Source: Paraburkholderia rhizosphaerae (GTDB lineage Bacteria > Pseudomonadota > Gammaproteobacteria > Burkholderiales > Burkholderiaceae). Taken from it: a stretch of DNA of 64,000 bases. Of this stretch, positions 17,209-26,586 are shown one piece after another (within the stretch, counting starts at the first letter, position 1; the number at the start of each line of letters is the position of its first letter). Below the pieces are notes generated by a model. That model was given only the letters and a program-made list of their open reading frames with translations. It had not been told where the DNA came from and did not search any database. The translations under genes and the position numbers were made by a program. The DNA lies in assembly GCF_004366595.1 (NCBI RefSeq), contig NZ_SORE01000032.1, positions 1 through 64,000 on the forward strand, written 5' to 3'.

Positions 17209-18885
17209 CTATTGCGCAGGCTTCGCCTCCTTCTCCAGTTTGCGTGCCTGCAATGCGCGGATGCGACCGAGCGCCGCCGTGTTATTCACCGCGGAATCGT
17301 ACATAGCCGCGAGATCGTGCTTGAGCGCGGTACGCGACCCGCCGTCGAGATACACCATGTGCCCCGATGGATAGAACCGCGCGGACAAATTCTCGCGCAC
17401 CTGGTGGCTGACGAGCGGCATGCGCTGCAAGTCGATGATCGTCTGATAGAACGGCGTGACGAAATCGTAGAAACCGTTTGCGGATAGCACTTTAAGGTCC
17501 ACATTCAGCGCCATCACGGCCGCGAGGTCGCCAGCGGTATAGAGCACGACGTTACCGTGCTGGTCGACTCCTTTCTGTGCGCCGGTCGGATCGATATGAC
17601 CGAAGTCCCAGTTCTGGAACGCCTGATCGTTCAGATCGGTGAACGCCGAATTCGACGTGAACTTCAATTGCTCGTTCAGGTACGTGTTCCACATGGTCGT
17701 ATACACGCCCGATACAGCCGTCATCGTCGGGTCGTTGCCACCGGAGTTCGGGTCAATCTGTCCGGCAATACCGGTTTCGATCGCGGTGACGCGGCCGTCG
17801 TATGCGCCGAGCGCGAGGCCTTTCGATTTCAGCAGCGTCGTCAGGAACAGCGAGTTGCCGCGGCTATCGTAGGCCGCGATGTCGAGGCTCCAGGCGAGCA
17901 GCGTCGTCCTGTCGATGCCGGTGTATTCGCTGAGTTTTTCGACGATCGCATCGTCAGAGGCCGGGAACTTGCGCAGCACCGCGAGGTAATCGGTGCGAGC
18001 GAACTGGGCGACCTCTTCGACAAACGCGCCGAGATCGATTGGCGTCGGCGCGACACCGAGCTTCTTGTGAAACCACGCATCCGCCGCCGCGGTGGGCAGC
18101 GCGCCAACCGGATTGCCCGATTGCGTGTAGTCGAGAATCGACGATTGCAGCGTGACGCCGTTCAGATCGACGCCGTCCTCATGCAGCCGATACGCGAGCA
18201 CGCAGCTGCGCGCGGTACCGTACGACTCGCCGAACAGGAACTTGGGTGAGTTCCAGCGATTGTTCTTCGTTAGGAATCGCTTGATGAACTGCTTGATCGA
18301 ATCCGCGTCCTGGTCGACGCCCCAGAAATCGCGATTCTTATGCGGTGCGATTGCAGCCGAGTAGCCGGTGCCGACCGGGTTGATAAAGACGAGGTCGCTT
18401 TTGTCGAGCAAACTGTCGGGGTTATCTTCCATCTGATACGGCGCCGGCGGTGTGAAGTCCGGCATCGACGTTTTGATACGGCGCGGCGCGAACGAGCCGA
18501 GCAGCACGAATACGGACGACGATCCCGGCCCGCCGTTATAGAAGAACGTGAGCGGGCGCGCTTCCTCTTTCTGCCCGTCCTGCGTGAACGCGACGTAGAA
18601 CATTTTCGCGTTCGGCTGCGAACTGCTCGGGTCGACCGTCACCAGGTGGCCGGCCGTCGCCGTGTAGTGAATCTTCTTGCCGCCGATCTCGATCGAATGC
18701 CGCGTGATGGCCGCGTTTTCACTCGAGTCGCTGACTGAATCGTCAGGACCGTTGCCGTATGCAACAGGGTCGAAGAACGGCTGGTCACCCGCGCGATGCG
18801 GCGCGCTCGAACGCGCGCCGTCAGATGACGGACCGGGGTTGTGAGACGATTGCAGACCGCCAGAAGCCGATTCGTTGTTTGTCAT
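17209..18885 (-). CDS. Peptidase S10 (serine carboxypeptidase) family protein
   Basis: This 558-residue protein has the S10 hallmarks: oxyanion motif YNGGPGSSS near 116-124, FINPVGTGYS, and nucleophile S221 in FGESYGT. Likely aspartate D474 (GFYDFVTPF) and histidine H509 (SGHMVYLDGG) complete the triad. The chosen start (18885) has GGAG seven bases upstream. The first 60 residues are polar and low in complexity, with no obvious signal peptide, which is unusual for an acid carboxypeptidase. It lies next to a sedolisin-type acid peptidase on the same strand, so the two may act on the same peptides. Confidence 0.88.
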   Translation of the reverse strand: MTNNESASGGLQSSHNPGPSSDGARSSAPHRAGDQPFFDPVAYGNGPDDSVSDSSENAAITRHSIEIGGKKIHYTATAGHLVTVDPSSSQPNAKMFYVAFTQDGQKEEARPLTFFYNGGPGSSSVFVLLGSFAPRRIKTSMPDFTPPAPYQMEDNPDSLLDKSDLVFINPVGTGYSAAIAPHKNRDFWGVDQDADSIKQFIKRFLTKNNRWNSPKFLFGESYGTARSCVLAYRLHEDGVDLNGVTLQSSILDYTQSGNPVGALPTAAADAWFHKKLGVAPTPIDLGAFVEEVAQFARTDYLAVLRKFPASDDAIVEKLSEYTGIDRTTLLAWSLDIAAYDSRGNSLFLTTLLKSKGLALGAYDGRVTAIETGIAGQIDPNSGGNDPTMTAVSGVYTTMWNTYLNEQLKFTSNSAFTDLNDQAFQNWDFGHIDPTGAQKGVDQHGNVVLYTAGDLAAVMALNVDLKVLSANGFYDFVTPFYQTIIDLQRMPLVSHQVRENLSARFYPSGHMVYLDGGSRTALKHDLAAMYDSAVNNTAALGRIRALQARKLEKEAKPAQ

Positions 18886-19015
18886 GATCGCTCCATAGAA
18901 TGCGTGACCGTCAAAACCAGGCCACGTGGCCGTTTTCATCGACCGGTCGCGCGCGTGCCGCAAACGCACTGTGTGCGTACGTCAACCGCATCGCCCGACG
19001 ATGTGAATTTCCCAC

Positions 19016-20578
19016 CTAAAGCGCGGCCGCCACCTTCGCGCCATCGGGGCTGCCGAGACCGGTACATGCGTCCCACCCCGACACAGCCGCATAGCTGCCG
19101 TTATTGCCCTGCGTGATGTCATTGCATACGCGTGCCGCCTTATATAGCTTCGCGTTCACGAACCCCGCGCGCTGCCCCTTCGCCGCATTGATACGGGCAA
19201 TCAGCGCAGCCCACAACGGCGCGACCGCGCTGGTGCCGCCGACCACCGTGTTCTGTCCGCCGATCAGCACGTCGTAGCCGGTGGCAGGCGACGCATCGGC
19301 CGCGACATCCGGCACGCCGCGCCGCGCAAGCGGCGTGTTGCCGCCATGCGAGCCGGCAGCGGACAAGCCGTCCTGCCACGCGGGCAACGCAAACGTGCCG
19401 CTGACGCCGCCGCCCGTCGCTCCGCCATTGGCGCCGTCGTTCCACACGACTTCGCGCGCAATCGACTGTCCGGACACTTCGACGCTCGTGCCGCCGCACG
19501 CGAGCACGTAAGGACTCGACGCAGGAAAATCGACGTGGTCGCGCCCGTCGCCGACGCCGTCGCCCGAGCCGCTGTCGCCCGCTGCCGCGCAGACGGTGAT
19601 GCCGATCGCGACCGCCGATTGCAGCACGTCGTTGAACGCCCGCATCGATTGCCCGGTCCATGTGGATTCCGGCGCGCCCCAACTGATCGAGATAACCGAC
19701 GGCTTATACGTAGGGTCGTGCACCGCGCGGCTCACCGCATCGACAAAGCCCGCGTCGCTGTTCGGCGCGAAGTACACGGCAAGCGTCGCGCCCGGTGCGA
19801 TCGCGCCGGCGATTTCGATATCGAGCGTCACTTCGCCGTCCGGGCCGTTCGGGTCGCCAGTCGGGTCGTTGCTGGCCTGGTTGACGCCGATCGGCACGAC
19901 CTTCGGCGCCTTCACACCGAGGCTGGAAAAATACGCGTTCAGGTCGGATGTCCGGTAGCCGCCGCCCAGCTCGACAATGCCGATGCATTCTCCACCGCCG
20001 TCGCCCTGCGGAAAACGGTACAGCGACGCGAGCTGCAACGGCGTGAACGACACCGCGGGTTCCGCCCGCGCGGGCCGGAACGGCGGACGGATGCGAAAGT
20101 GCGGACGCGCCTGTGGACGGTTGTCGAGCCCGAGCACCGCGGTCACCACACCGGCGAGATCGTCGGGTACGCTGATTGCGCCGGTGCGCCCGCGGTAACG
20201 GCCGATCGAATGATGCTCGTAATGCTGAAGTTCGACGTCGAACGCGCCCTGGAACTGCGCGATAGTGCCGCTCAGCACAACCGTGCGCGCAGCCCGATCC
20301 TCGCGCACTACGTTCAGCCCGTGCTGCGACGCGAACGCCTTCAGAGTCGCAATGTCGGCGGGCGACGCTCCGAAGCGCCTTTCCAGTTCATCGCGTGAAA
20401 TGGGCGTGGCGCCGGGCGAGCCCGACTCGATGCCGCGCACCAGCTGTTCGAACTGCTGTTCGTCCTGGCGCCGCAGCATCACCACGGCCTCGATGGTTTC
20501 GGCCGGATCGCAGCGCCCGACACATGTCGACCCTTCCGTGACTGCCCGCTCGCTGCCCGGCAATGGATGCTTGCCCAT
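19016..20578 (-). CDS. Sedolisin-family (S53, kumamolisin-like) serine-carboxyl peptidase
   Basis: This 520-residue preproprotein has an activation prodomain (about 27-170) and an S53 catalytic domain. The catalytic Glu and Asp are E249 and D253 (GEVTLDIE). The oxyanion aspartate is D335 (AAGDSGSGDG) and the nucleophile is S450 (GGTSAVAPLW). Spacings match kumamolisin (E to D 4, E to oxyanion D 86, E to S about 200). No classical signal peptide is visible. The enzyme should be active at acid pH after self-processing. It is followed on the same strand by the S10 peptidase. Confidence 0.92.
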   Translation of the reverse strand: MGKHPLPGSERAVTEGSTCVGRCDPAETIEAVVMLRRQDEQQFEQLVRGIESGSPGATPISRDELERRFGASPADIATLKAFASQHGLNVVREDRAARTVVLSGTIAQFQGAFDVELQHYEHHSIGRYRGRTGAISVPDDLAGVVTAVLGLDNRPQARPHFRIRPPFRPARAEPAVSFTPLQLASLYRFPQGDGGGECIGIVELGGGYRTSDLNAYFSSLGVKAPKVVPIGVNQASNDPTGDPNGPDGEVTLDIEIAGAIAPGATLAVYFAPNSDAGFVDAVSRAVHDPTYKPSVISISWGAPESTWTGQSMRAFNDVLQSAVAIGITVCAAAGDSGSGDGVGDGRDHVDFPASSPYVLACGGTSVEVSGQSIAREVVWNDGANGGATGGGVSGTFALPAWQDGLSAAGSHGGNTPLARRGVPDVAADASPATGYDVLIGGQNTVVGGTSAVAPLWAALIARINAAKGQRAGFVNAKLYKAARVCNDITQGNNGSYAAVSGWDACTGLGSPDGAKVAAAL

Positions 20579-20872
20579 CGTGTCCCTCCCGTCTTATGCG
20601 CGGCTCGTGACCGCGCGTTGTAGATGGCTGGCACACGCGCCGCTGTTGTACGCGACACGGCACGATGCCGTTCTCGATGCAGGGTTCTACGCCGTTCTGT
20701 CCGACAAAACGATTCCAACACAGTTCCTGGCCGAGGAACAGTCGGCCGAATGGCTATGCGCGGAGTCGGTCGCAGGAGTTATGATGCTGCGCGATGCATC
20801 CATCGAGCGCGCGCCGTGGTCACAGCAAGCGCTACGGTGTGGCACGCCAGAACGATTCACGGAGAAGATTTC

Positions 20873-21388
20873 ATGACCATTTCGATGTATCAGGCATCGG
20901 TGCCGGCGCTGATCCGCGGCCTGACGAACCTTCAGACCATTCTGGGCAAGGGCCAGGCCCACGCGGCGGAAAAGCAGATCGACCCGTCGGTGCTGCCGGG
21001 CGCACGGCTCTTTCCCGATATGCTGCCGCTCGCGCGCCAGGTGCATATCGCCACCGATGGCGCAAAGGGCTGCGCCGCACGCCTCGCCGGCGTCGAGGCG
21101 CCCAAGTACGACGACGTCGAAGTCTCGTTCGACGAACTCGCCGCGCGCATTCAGAAAACCATCGCGTATCTGAAAGAATTTAAGCCGGAGCAGATCGACG
21201 GCAGCGAGACACGGCAGATCTCGCTCAAGATGCGCAGCGGTCCTGTCGAGTTTTCCGGCATCGACTACCTGCTCGCGTTCGTGCTGCCGAACTTCTATTT
21301 CCATTTGACGACCGCGTACAACATCCTGCGTCACAACGGCGTCGAACTCGGCAAGATGGATTTCCTCGGTAAGCAGAACAACGGCTGA
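20873..21388 (+). CDS. DUF1993-family protein
   Basis: This 171-residue soluble protein matches DUF1993, a four-helix-bundle family related to DinB-like proteins. Typical pieces are MTISMYQASVPALIRGL, LARQVHIATDGAKG and PNFYFHLTTAYNILRHNGVELGKMDFLG. The conserved histidines (QVH, FYFH, LRH) could bind a metal. The start at 20873 is preceded by GGAGAAG. No function is known for the family, and the neighbours give no help. Confidence 0.85.
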   Translation: MTISMYQASVPALIRGLTNLQTILGKGQAHAAEKQIDPSVLPGARLFPDMLPLARQVHIATDGAKGCAARLAGVEAPKYDDVEVSFDELAARIQKTIAYLKEFKPEQIDGSETRQISLKMRSGPVEFSGIDYLLAFVLPNFYFHLTTAYNILRHNGVELGKMDFLGKQNNG

Positions 21389-21627
21389 CCGGTCGAAGGA
21401 TCAGCCGGCAGGCGGCCGGCCGGGTTGCGCGGAAAACGCAGCCCGGCCACGCCGCGTGTCGTCGCGATAGCGAGCAACAGGGTCTTCATGGCGGGAATGG
21501 ATGATGCGCAGTCCACAGGTCTATCGTCTCTATTGAGACAATCACTTTGCGCGGCGCATCGATGCCATGCGACAGTCACAGTCCGATTGGCGATCCACCC
21601 CTTCCACCCTGTTTCGCGACCCGTTCC

Positions 21628-21801
21628 ATGAGCGTCAAATCACCGTGCATCGACGTCTGCAAGTTCGACGGCAAGACGGGCTACTGCGTCGGCTGTCTTC
21701 GCACCCGCGATGAATGCAAGAGCTGGAAGAAGATGAAAGACAAGCACCGCCGGAAGATCATCGACGAAAAGTCCGAGCGGGCGACGATGCTGAAGAAATA
21801 A
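21628..21801 (+). CDS. DUF1289-family small cysteine-rich protein
   Basis: This 57-residue protein has the DUF1289 cysteine pattern: SPCIDVC near the N terminus, then GYCVGCLRTRDEC. The spacing suggests a small metal or iron-sulfur site. It is highly charged at the C terminus. The start at 21628 gives the usual S-x-K-SPC opening. Its function is unknown. Confidence 0.85.
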   Translation: MSVKSPCIDVCKFDGKTGYCVGCLRTRDECKSWKKMKDKHRRKIIDEKSERATMLKK

Positions 21802-21810
21802 CGCAGGCGC

Positions 21811-22440
21811 TCAGTCAAGCGACAGGCGCGCGGCAAAGGCAATCAATGCCGCGGAGAACGTCCAGCGCTGCACCGTTTGTGCAAGCGGATGCGCGCGCAG
21901 CCAGTTCGCGATGCGCGCGGCGCCGAACGTGTACACGGCGTCGAAAGCGCTGCAGACCGCCACCAGCACCACACCCAACACGACCATCTGCGCCCAGATC
22001 GGCCCCGCGTCGGGATGCACGAACTGGGGCAGCAATACCGAACAGAACAGCAACGCCTTCGGATTGAGCAGATTCGTGAACAAGCCCTTCACGAACGCGT
22101 TGCGCAGTGACTGATGTGCGGCAACGTGCGCGTTCGCATCATGCAGCGCAAACACCGGCGAGCGGAAGATTTGCACGGCAACCCACGCCAGATAAACGGC
22201 GCCCCCATACCGCACGATTTCAAAAAGCCATGGCGCGTTGCGTAGCAGCGCGGCCACACCACACGCGGACAGCGTGACATGCAGCGCGCGGGAAGTCGCG
22301 AGGCCGCAGGCGGCGGCAACGCCGTGCCGCGTGCCGCGCGCGATCGTGGTTTGCATCACGAGCGCCATATCGGGTCCCGGCAACGCGCAGACGACCGCCA
22401 GCGCCGCGATGAACAAAACCAGCAGATGAGCGGAAATCAT
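21811..22440 (-). CDS. LysE/RhtB-family amino acid exporter
   Basis: This 209-residue membrane protein has about six hydrophobic segments and the family signature LPGPDMALVMQTTIARGTRHG near residue 20. A second conserved stretch, GLFTNLLNPKALLFCSVLLPQF, lies in mid-protein. The start at 22440 has GAGG six bases upstream and places the first helix at the N terminus. It is divergent from an Lrp/AsnC regulator, the usual arrangement for amino-acid-induced export. Confidence 0.9.
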   Translation of the reverse strand: MISAHLLVLFIAALAVVCALPGPDMALVMQTTIARGTRHGVAAACGLATSRALHVTLSACGVAALLRNAPWLFEIVRYGGAVYLAWVAVQIFRSPVFALHDANAHVAAHQSLRNAFVKGLFTNLLNPKALLFCSVLLPQFVHPDAGPIWAQMVVLGVVLVAVCSAFDAVYTFGAARIANWLRAHPLAQTVQRWTFSAALIAFAARLSLD

Positions 22441-22586
22441 GTCGGCCTCGATTCTTTCTTTGTCTTCAAGGCCATCATGTTGCATGCAATTCGCGAGTGG
22501 GTTCTGGCGTTTTTCGATCTTCGTCCTACTTATTTTGGAGCTTTGCCCTAAAATCAGTTGATCGACTAGATCCTTACTTCAACCCG

Positions 22587-23048
22587 ATGAATGAACTCGA
22601 CAAAATCGACCGCGCGCTACTTGCCGCGCTGCAAACGGACGGCCGCATGTCCAACGCCAGGCTTGCCGAAACGGTCGGCCTGAGCGAGACGCCGTGTGCG
22701 CGCCGGCTCAAGCGCCTCGAAAGCGACGGCTACATCGAGCGCTATCGGGCGGAGTTGTCGCGCCGGGCGCTGGGCTTGGGCGTCTTTGCGTTTGTCTACG
22801 TGCGCTTCGCGGTGCACGACAAGAACCTGGCTAATCGCTTCGAGCGCGAAATCCTGGCGATTCCGCGCATCCTGTCGTGCCACAACGTGTCGGGCACCGC
22901 GGACTACGTATTGCAAGTGGTCGCGCACGATCTGGACGACTACGGCACCTTCATGCGCGACCAGTTGCGCGGATTGCCGGGTGTCAGCGCCGTGGAGTCC
23001 GCGCTGTCGCTACGTGAAGTGAAGTCGCCGGGCGCTTTGCCGCTATAG
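22587..23048 (+). CDS. Lrp/AsnC-family transcriptional regulator
   Basis: This 153-residue protein has an N-terminal helix-turn-helix (NARLAETVGLSETPCARRLK, about 22-41) and a C-terminal RAM ligand-binding domain (about 65-145, with YVLQVVAHDLDDYGTFM). It most likely senses an amino acid and controls the divergent LysE-type exporter. The 146-base spacer between them should hold the shared operator. The start at 22587 matches the family opening MNELDKIDRALL. Confidence 0.92.
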   Translation: MNELDKIDRALLAALQTDGRMSNARLAETVGLSETPCARRLKRLESDGYIERYRAELSRRALGLGVFAFVYVRFAVHDKNLANRFEREILAIPRILSCHNVSGTADYVLQVVAHDLDDYGTFMRDQLRGLPGVSAVESALSLREVKSPGALPL

Positions 23049-23092
23049 TGAGCGCCGCGGCATGTTGCCGCGCATCGAACCATGGAGCATGC

Positions 23093-23326
23093 ATGAACCC
23101 GGAGCAGGCAAGAGACGAAGAGGCACGCGCGATGGAACGCGTGCTGAGCGCGACGAAGCAGGTACAAACCGCCTTCGCCGCATTGCAGACACAGTTCCCG
23201 CCGGCCGGCAGCGGCCGCCCGTCGCAGATCGCGCTGCACACTTTCGACGCCGCGCTGCAGGAACTCGAAGACGCGCAAGCCGCCTTCGACAACATGCTCG
23301 GCGATCTGCTTGACGGTAACCGCTGA
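23093..23326 (+). CDS. Small helical protein of unknown function
   Basis: This 77-residue soluble, acidic protein is predicted to be largely alpha-helical, with a possible antiparallel hairpin around a proline/glycine break (PPAGSGRPS). GGAG seven bases upstream supports the start at 23093. It follows the lrp gene by 44 bases and may be cotranscribed. No family is recognised. Confidence 0.55.
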   Translation: MNPEQARDEEARAMERVLSATKQVQTAFAALQTQFPPAGSGRPSQIALHTFDAALQELEDAQAAFDNMLGDLLDGNR

Positions 23327-23655
23327 GCAGATAGGCTTGGCACCACTGCAAAGCGGGGTGTGTATTTCGCGCGCGGCGCTCACACCGAACAGAACTAACG
23401 CGATCCTCGCGGTTCCGCGCGCCAGGACGGTTCGGGATGGGACAGACCGTTAGTTGCATCCGAGGCGGTGACCCCATGGTGCTACCCGCCTTCAATTCAA
23501 GCGTTCCCCTTGTCCCGGAATGGCTTTCAAACATATCGCAAAAAAACGATATATGATTCGGCAACTGACGATGCAAATGCGGTAGTACTGAAAACCAGTG
23601 GTCCGTTATCCCGGTTACACGCTGACGACGACCTTGTTGAACCGAAGCAGTTCCA
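23327..23655. other. Intergenic region with a possible structured RNA and a palindromic operator
   Basis: No gene is seen. Arms AACTAACG (23393-23400) and CGTTAGTT (23448-23455) can pair around an internal CGCGG-TT-CCGCG element. A further hairpin closes with GGCGG (23464-23468) and CCGCC (23486-23490). Downstream lies the palindrome at 23533-23552 described separately. Confidence 0.35.
23533..23552. promoter_or_regulatory. Palindromic operator candidate in the arsR promoter
   Basis: The sequence ATATCG-N8-CGATAT is perfectly symmetric in its arms, with an A7 spacer core. It overlaps an ATATAT element (23549-23554) that can serve as a -10, with a TTCAAA 17 bases upstream. It sits about 100 bases before the ArsR-type gene, which fits autoregulation. 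Confidence 0.55.
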
Positions 23656-23958
23656 ATGAACATCGATATCGACGCGATACACAAAGCGCTCGCCAACCCG
23701 GTGCGGCGCGAGATTCTCGCGAAGCTGCGCGACCCGGTCCGGCATTTCCCGGACCAGGAGCTGCCTCACGAGTACGGCGTGTGCGCGGGGAAAATCGATG
23801 AATGTTGCGGCCTCTCGCAATCGACTGTTTCCGCGCACCTCGCCGCCCTTCAGCGCGCGGGGCTCGTGACGTCGAAGCGCGTGGGCCAGTGGCACTTCTT
23901 CAAACGCAACGAGGAAGTCATCAAGGCGTTTATCGAGCAGATGAACGCGGACCTCTGA
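23656..23958 (+). CDS. ArsR-family transcriptional regulator with a cysteine cluster
   Basis: This 100-residue winged-helix protein opens with IHKALANPVRREILAKLRD. Its recognition helix is QSTVSAHLAALQRAGLV (about 55-71) and its wing is SKRVGQWHFFKR. Three cysteines lie just before the recognition helix: C43, C50 and C51 (GVCAGKIDECCGLSQ). Paired with an Old Yellow Enzyme gene, this suggests a thiol sensor of electrophiles or oxidants. That role is inferred from context. Confidence 0.85.
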   Translation: MNIDIDAIHKALANPVRREILAKLRDPVRHFPDQELPHEYGVCAGKIDECCGLSQSTVSAHLAALQRAGLVTSKRVGQWHFFKRNEEVIKAFIEQMNADL

Positions 23959-24053
23959 CTTCACACCCACGCACCGCAACGCCAGCTTGTTCAAGCTCGA
24001 CTCCCGCTGAATCTCTAGCCCACGGGCACCACCCACAAGACAAGGTGAAACGC

Positions 24054-25112
24054 ATGCCGACACTTTTCGATCCGCTTAAGATTGGCGATCTCACGCTAAA
24101 GAACCGCATCATCATGGCGCCGCTCACGCGCCAACGCGCGGGCAATATCCGCGTGCCGAACGCACTGATGGCGCACTACTACACGGAACGCGCATCCGCC
24201 GGCATGATCCTGTCCGAAGCGACCTCGGTTACGCCGCAAGGCGTCGGCTATGCCGACACGCCGGGCATCTGGTCCGACGAGCAGGTTGAAGGCTGGAAGC
24301 TCGTCACCGACGCGGTGCACAAGGCCGGCGGCACGATGTTCCTGCAGTTGTGGCACGTGGGCCGCGTGTCGGACCCGTTCTTCCTGAACGGCGACCTGCC
24401 GGTCGCGCCGAGCGCGATTGCGCCGCAGGGCCACGTGAGCCTGCTGCGCCCGCAGCGTGAGTTCGTTACGCCGCGCGCGCTCGATATCTCCGAAATTCCG
24501 GGCATCGTCGCGGCATACCGCAGGGGCGCGGAAAACGCGAAGGCAGCCGGCTTCGATGGCGTGCAAGTGCACGGTGCCAATGGCTATCTGCTCGACCAGT
24601 TCTTGCAGGACACCACCAATCAGCGCACCGACGCATATGGCGGTTCGCTCGAAAAGCGTGCACGGCTGATGCTCGAAGTCGCCGACGCATGTATCGATGT
24701 GTGGGGCGCGAATCGTGTCGGCATGCACCTCGCACCGCGCGGCGACTCGCACACGATGGGCGACTCGAACCCGCTCGCGACCTTCGGCTATGTCGCGCGC
24801 GAGCTCGGCAAGCGCAAGATCGCGTTTATCGCGGCGCGCGAAGCGCTCGGCGACGGCCGCATCGGACCGCAACTGAAGGAAGCGTTCGGCGGCCCGTACA
24901 TCGCGAACGAGAAGTTCACGAAGGAAACCGCGCAGCATGTGCTGGATGCCGGCGAAGCGGATGCGGTCGCGTGGGGCAAGCTCTTCATCGCGAATCCGGA
25001 TCTGGTGCGCCGCTTCGAACTGAACGCGCCGCTCAACGAGCCGGATGCATCGACGTTCTACGCGGAAGGCGCGAAGGGTTATACGGACTACCCGTCGCTG
25101 GAAGCGGCCTGA
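24054..25112 (+). CDS. Old Yellow Enzyme family FMN-dependent alkene reductase
   Basis: This 352-residue TIM-barrel flavoprotein reduces activated C=C bonds or nitro groups using NAD(P)H. Family landmarks are FDPLKIGDLTLKNRIIMAPLTR at the N terminus, LQLWHVGRVSDP, the substrate-binding HGAN motif in VQVHGANGYLLDQFLQD, YGGSLEKRARL, and GKLFIANPDLVRRF for phosphate binding. It is most like NemA. The ArsR gene ends 95 bases upstream, so the two probably form a detoxification operon. The start at 24054 follows AAGGTG. Confidence 0.93.
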   Translation: MPTLFDPLKIGDLTLKNRIIMAPLTRQRAGNIRVPNALMAHYYTERASAGMILSEATSVTPQGVGYADTPGIWSDEQVEGWKLVTDAVHKAGGTMFLQLWHVGRVSDPFFLNGDLPVAPSAIAPQGHVSLLRPQREFVTPRALDISEIPGIVAAYRRGAENAKAAGFDGVQVHGANGYLLDQFLQDTTNQRTDAYGGSLEKRARLMLEVADACIDVWGANRVGMHLAPRGDSHTMGDSNPLATFGYVARELGKRKIAFIAAREALGDGRIGPQLKEAFGGPYIANEKFTKETAQHVLDAGEADAVAWGKLFIANPDLVRRFELNAPLNEPDASTFYAEGAKGYTDYPSLEAA

Positions 25113-25212
25113 ATGGCTTAGTCGCCAGGTTGGTGTCCAGCCAGGCGACCTGCCTGGCGGCCCCCAACAATCTCATCAAGTAGCGCTTCGCTTATCGCGA
25201 GCCGCATCAAAA

Positions 25213-25250
25213 GAAAACGCGCCCGGACAGCATCCCGGGCGCGTTTTCCT
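25213..25250. terminator. Bidirectional rho-independent terminator
   Basis: A perfect 14-bp stem (25213-25226 with 25235-25248) has an 8-base loop. A-runs and T-runs at its base allow function on both strands. It lies between the convergent alkene reductase and beta-propeller genes. Confidence 0.9.
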
Positions 25251-25268
25251 TTACGAGCGTTACGAACG

Positions 25269-26336
25269 TCAATCCGGATTCGGCGAATACACCGGGGCGC
25301 GATTCTGGAAGTAGATCCCATGCGGCGAGCGCCCCACCGCAATCGTCGAGACCAGCTTGCGCGTGGGCAGATCGATCACGCCGACGTGCCGCGAAAAGCG
25401 GAACGTTACCCACAGGAACCGCCGGTCCGCGGACAGTTCCATATCGTCGGGCCCCGGCATCAGGTTGTCGATTTCGCCGGTGTTTTGCAGCGTCGTGTAG
25501 TCGAGAATGCTGATCGTGTTGGCCACCCGATTGGTCACCGCCACATGACGGCCGTCATCGAGATTGCGGAAGTTGTGCGCGCCGCGCCCCGTGTGGATCC
25601 GCTTCACCACCTGATGCGTATGCGGGTCCACCACGACCACGTCGTCCTCGCCGGTCATACCCACCAGCAGCGCGCGGTCGCCCGGCGTCATCCAGAGTCC
25701 CGCCGGATCGCGACCGACCGGTATCTTCCAGTCGACCGACTGCGTGGCCAGGTCGATCGCCGCGAGTTCACCCGAATCCTGCAACGTCACGTACACGGTG
25801 CGCCCGTCCGATGAGAACGTCAGATGGCTCGGCGTTTTCGCGAGCGCGATGCGCTTCGCGACCGAAAAATCACGTCCGTCGAAACGATAGATGTCGACCC
25901 GATCCAGCCGCAGCGCCGCCGTCACAAACCAGCGATGGTCCGGCGAAAACCCCAGTTGATAGGGATCGTCGATCCCTTGCAGCACGCGTTGGACCGCTGC
26001 ATTCGCAGGGTCGACAAACATCAGGCTGTTCGACACCGAGTTCGCGATGATCAGCGACTTCTGGTCTGGCGTGATCATCAGGTGGTGCGGTTCCTTCCCG
26101 GTGCTCTCGGTACCGACGACCTGAAACGACTTCTCGTCGATCAGCGATAGGTCCGCCTCGGCGGAGTCGAGCACGATCACCTTGTTCGCGCCCGGCTGCG
26201 GTGGCTGCGGCGGTTGAGAAATTGCATGCGCCGCGCTCGCGAAAAACGCGACACCGAAAGCGCCGATACAGGTAGTGAAAATCTTCAAGGGGTGAATTCG
26301 AGCGGATGACAAACGCGTCACTATGCGCGAGCGCAA
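25269..26336 (-). CDS. Exported YVTN-type beta-propeller protein
   Basis: This 355-residue protein has a signal peptide (IFTTCIGAFGVAFFASAAHA) followed by about seven repeats of the YVTN/lactonase-like propeller. Examples are SNSLMFVDPANAAVQRVLQG, TNRVANTISILDYTTL and VGVIDLPTRKLVSTIAVG. Such periplasmic propellers bind partners or cofactors and have no fixed activity. A proline-rich spacer (QPPQPPQPG) follows the signal. An alternative start lies a few codons downstream. Confidence 0.82.
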   Translation of the reverse strand: MRSRIVTRLSSARIHPLKIFTTCIGAFGVAFFASAAHAISQPPQPPQPGANKVIVLDSAEADLSLIDEKSFQVVGTESTGKEPHHLMITPDQKSLIIANSVSNSLMFVDPANAAVQRVLQGIDDPYQLGFSPDHRWFVTAALRLDRVDIYRFDGRDFSVAKRIALAKTPSHLTFSSDGRTVYVTLQDSGELAAIDLATQSVDWKIPVGRDPAGLWMTPGDRALLVGMTGEDDVVVVDPHTHQVVKRIHTGRGAHNFRNLDDGRHVAVTNRVANTISILDYTTLQNTGEIDNLMPGPDDMELSADRRFLWVTFRFSRHVGVIDLPTRKLVSTIAVGRSPHGIYFQNRAPVYSPNPD

Positions 26337-26586
26337 ATCCGGATGCCAGCCTCGTTACACATATGATCTTTGGCTGACGAAGGCTTGCGCAAGCTTTCAT
26401 CGCCCACGCGTGTGCAGTGGCTGCTCGACATCCGCACAACGTCTGCACAACATCCGCACGACGCCCGCGCGGCGGCTTGCGGCCGAGGCGTCGCGCCAAC
26501 CGCGCGCCGCTATAATGGACCGTCCCGCGGCCGCGCCGCGAGAGCCGCTGTCCGATGCATTCGCATCGATCGACCGGAGACACTCC

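Noticed and set aside
19346..20398. 350-codon plus-strand open frame opposite the sedolisin gene
   Set aside because: No recognisable domain; the opposite strand encodes a complete S53 peptidase with all catalytic residues.
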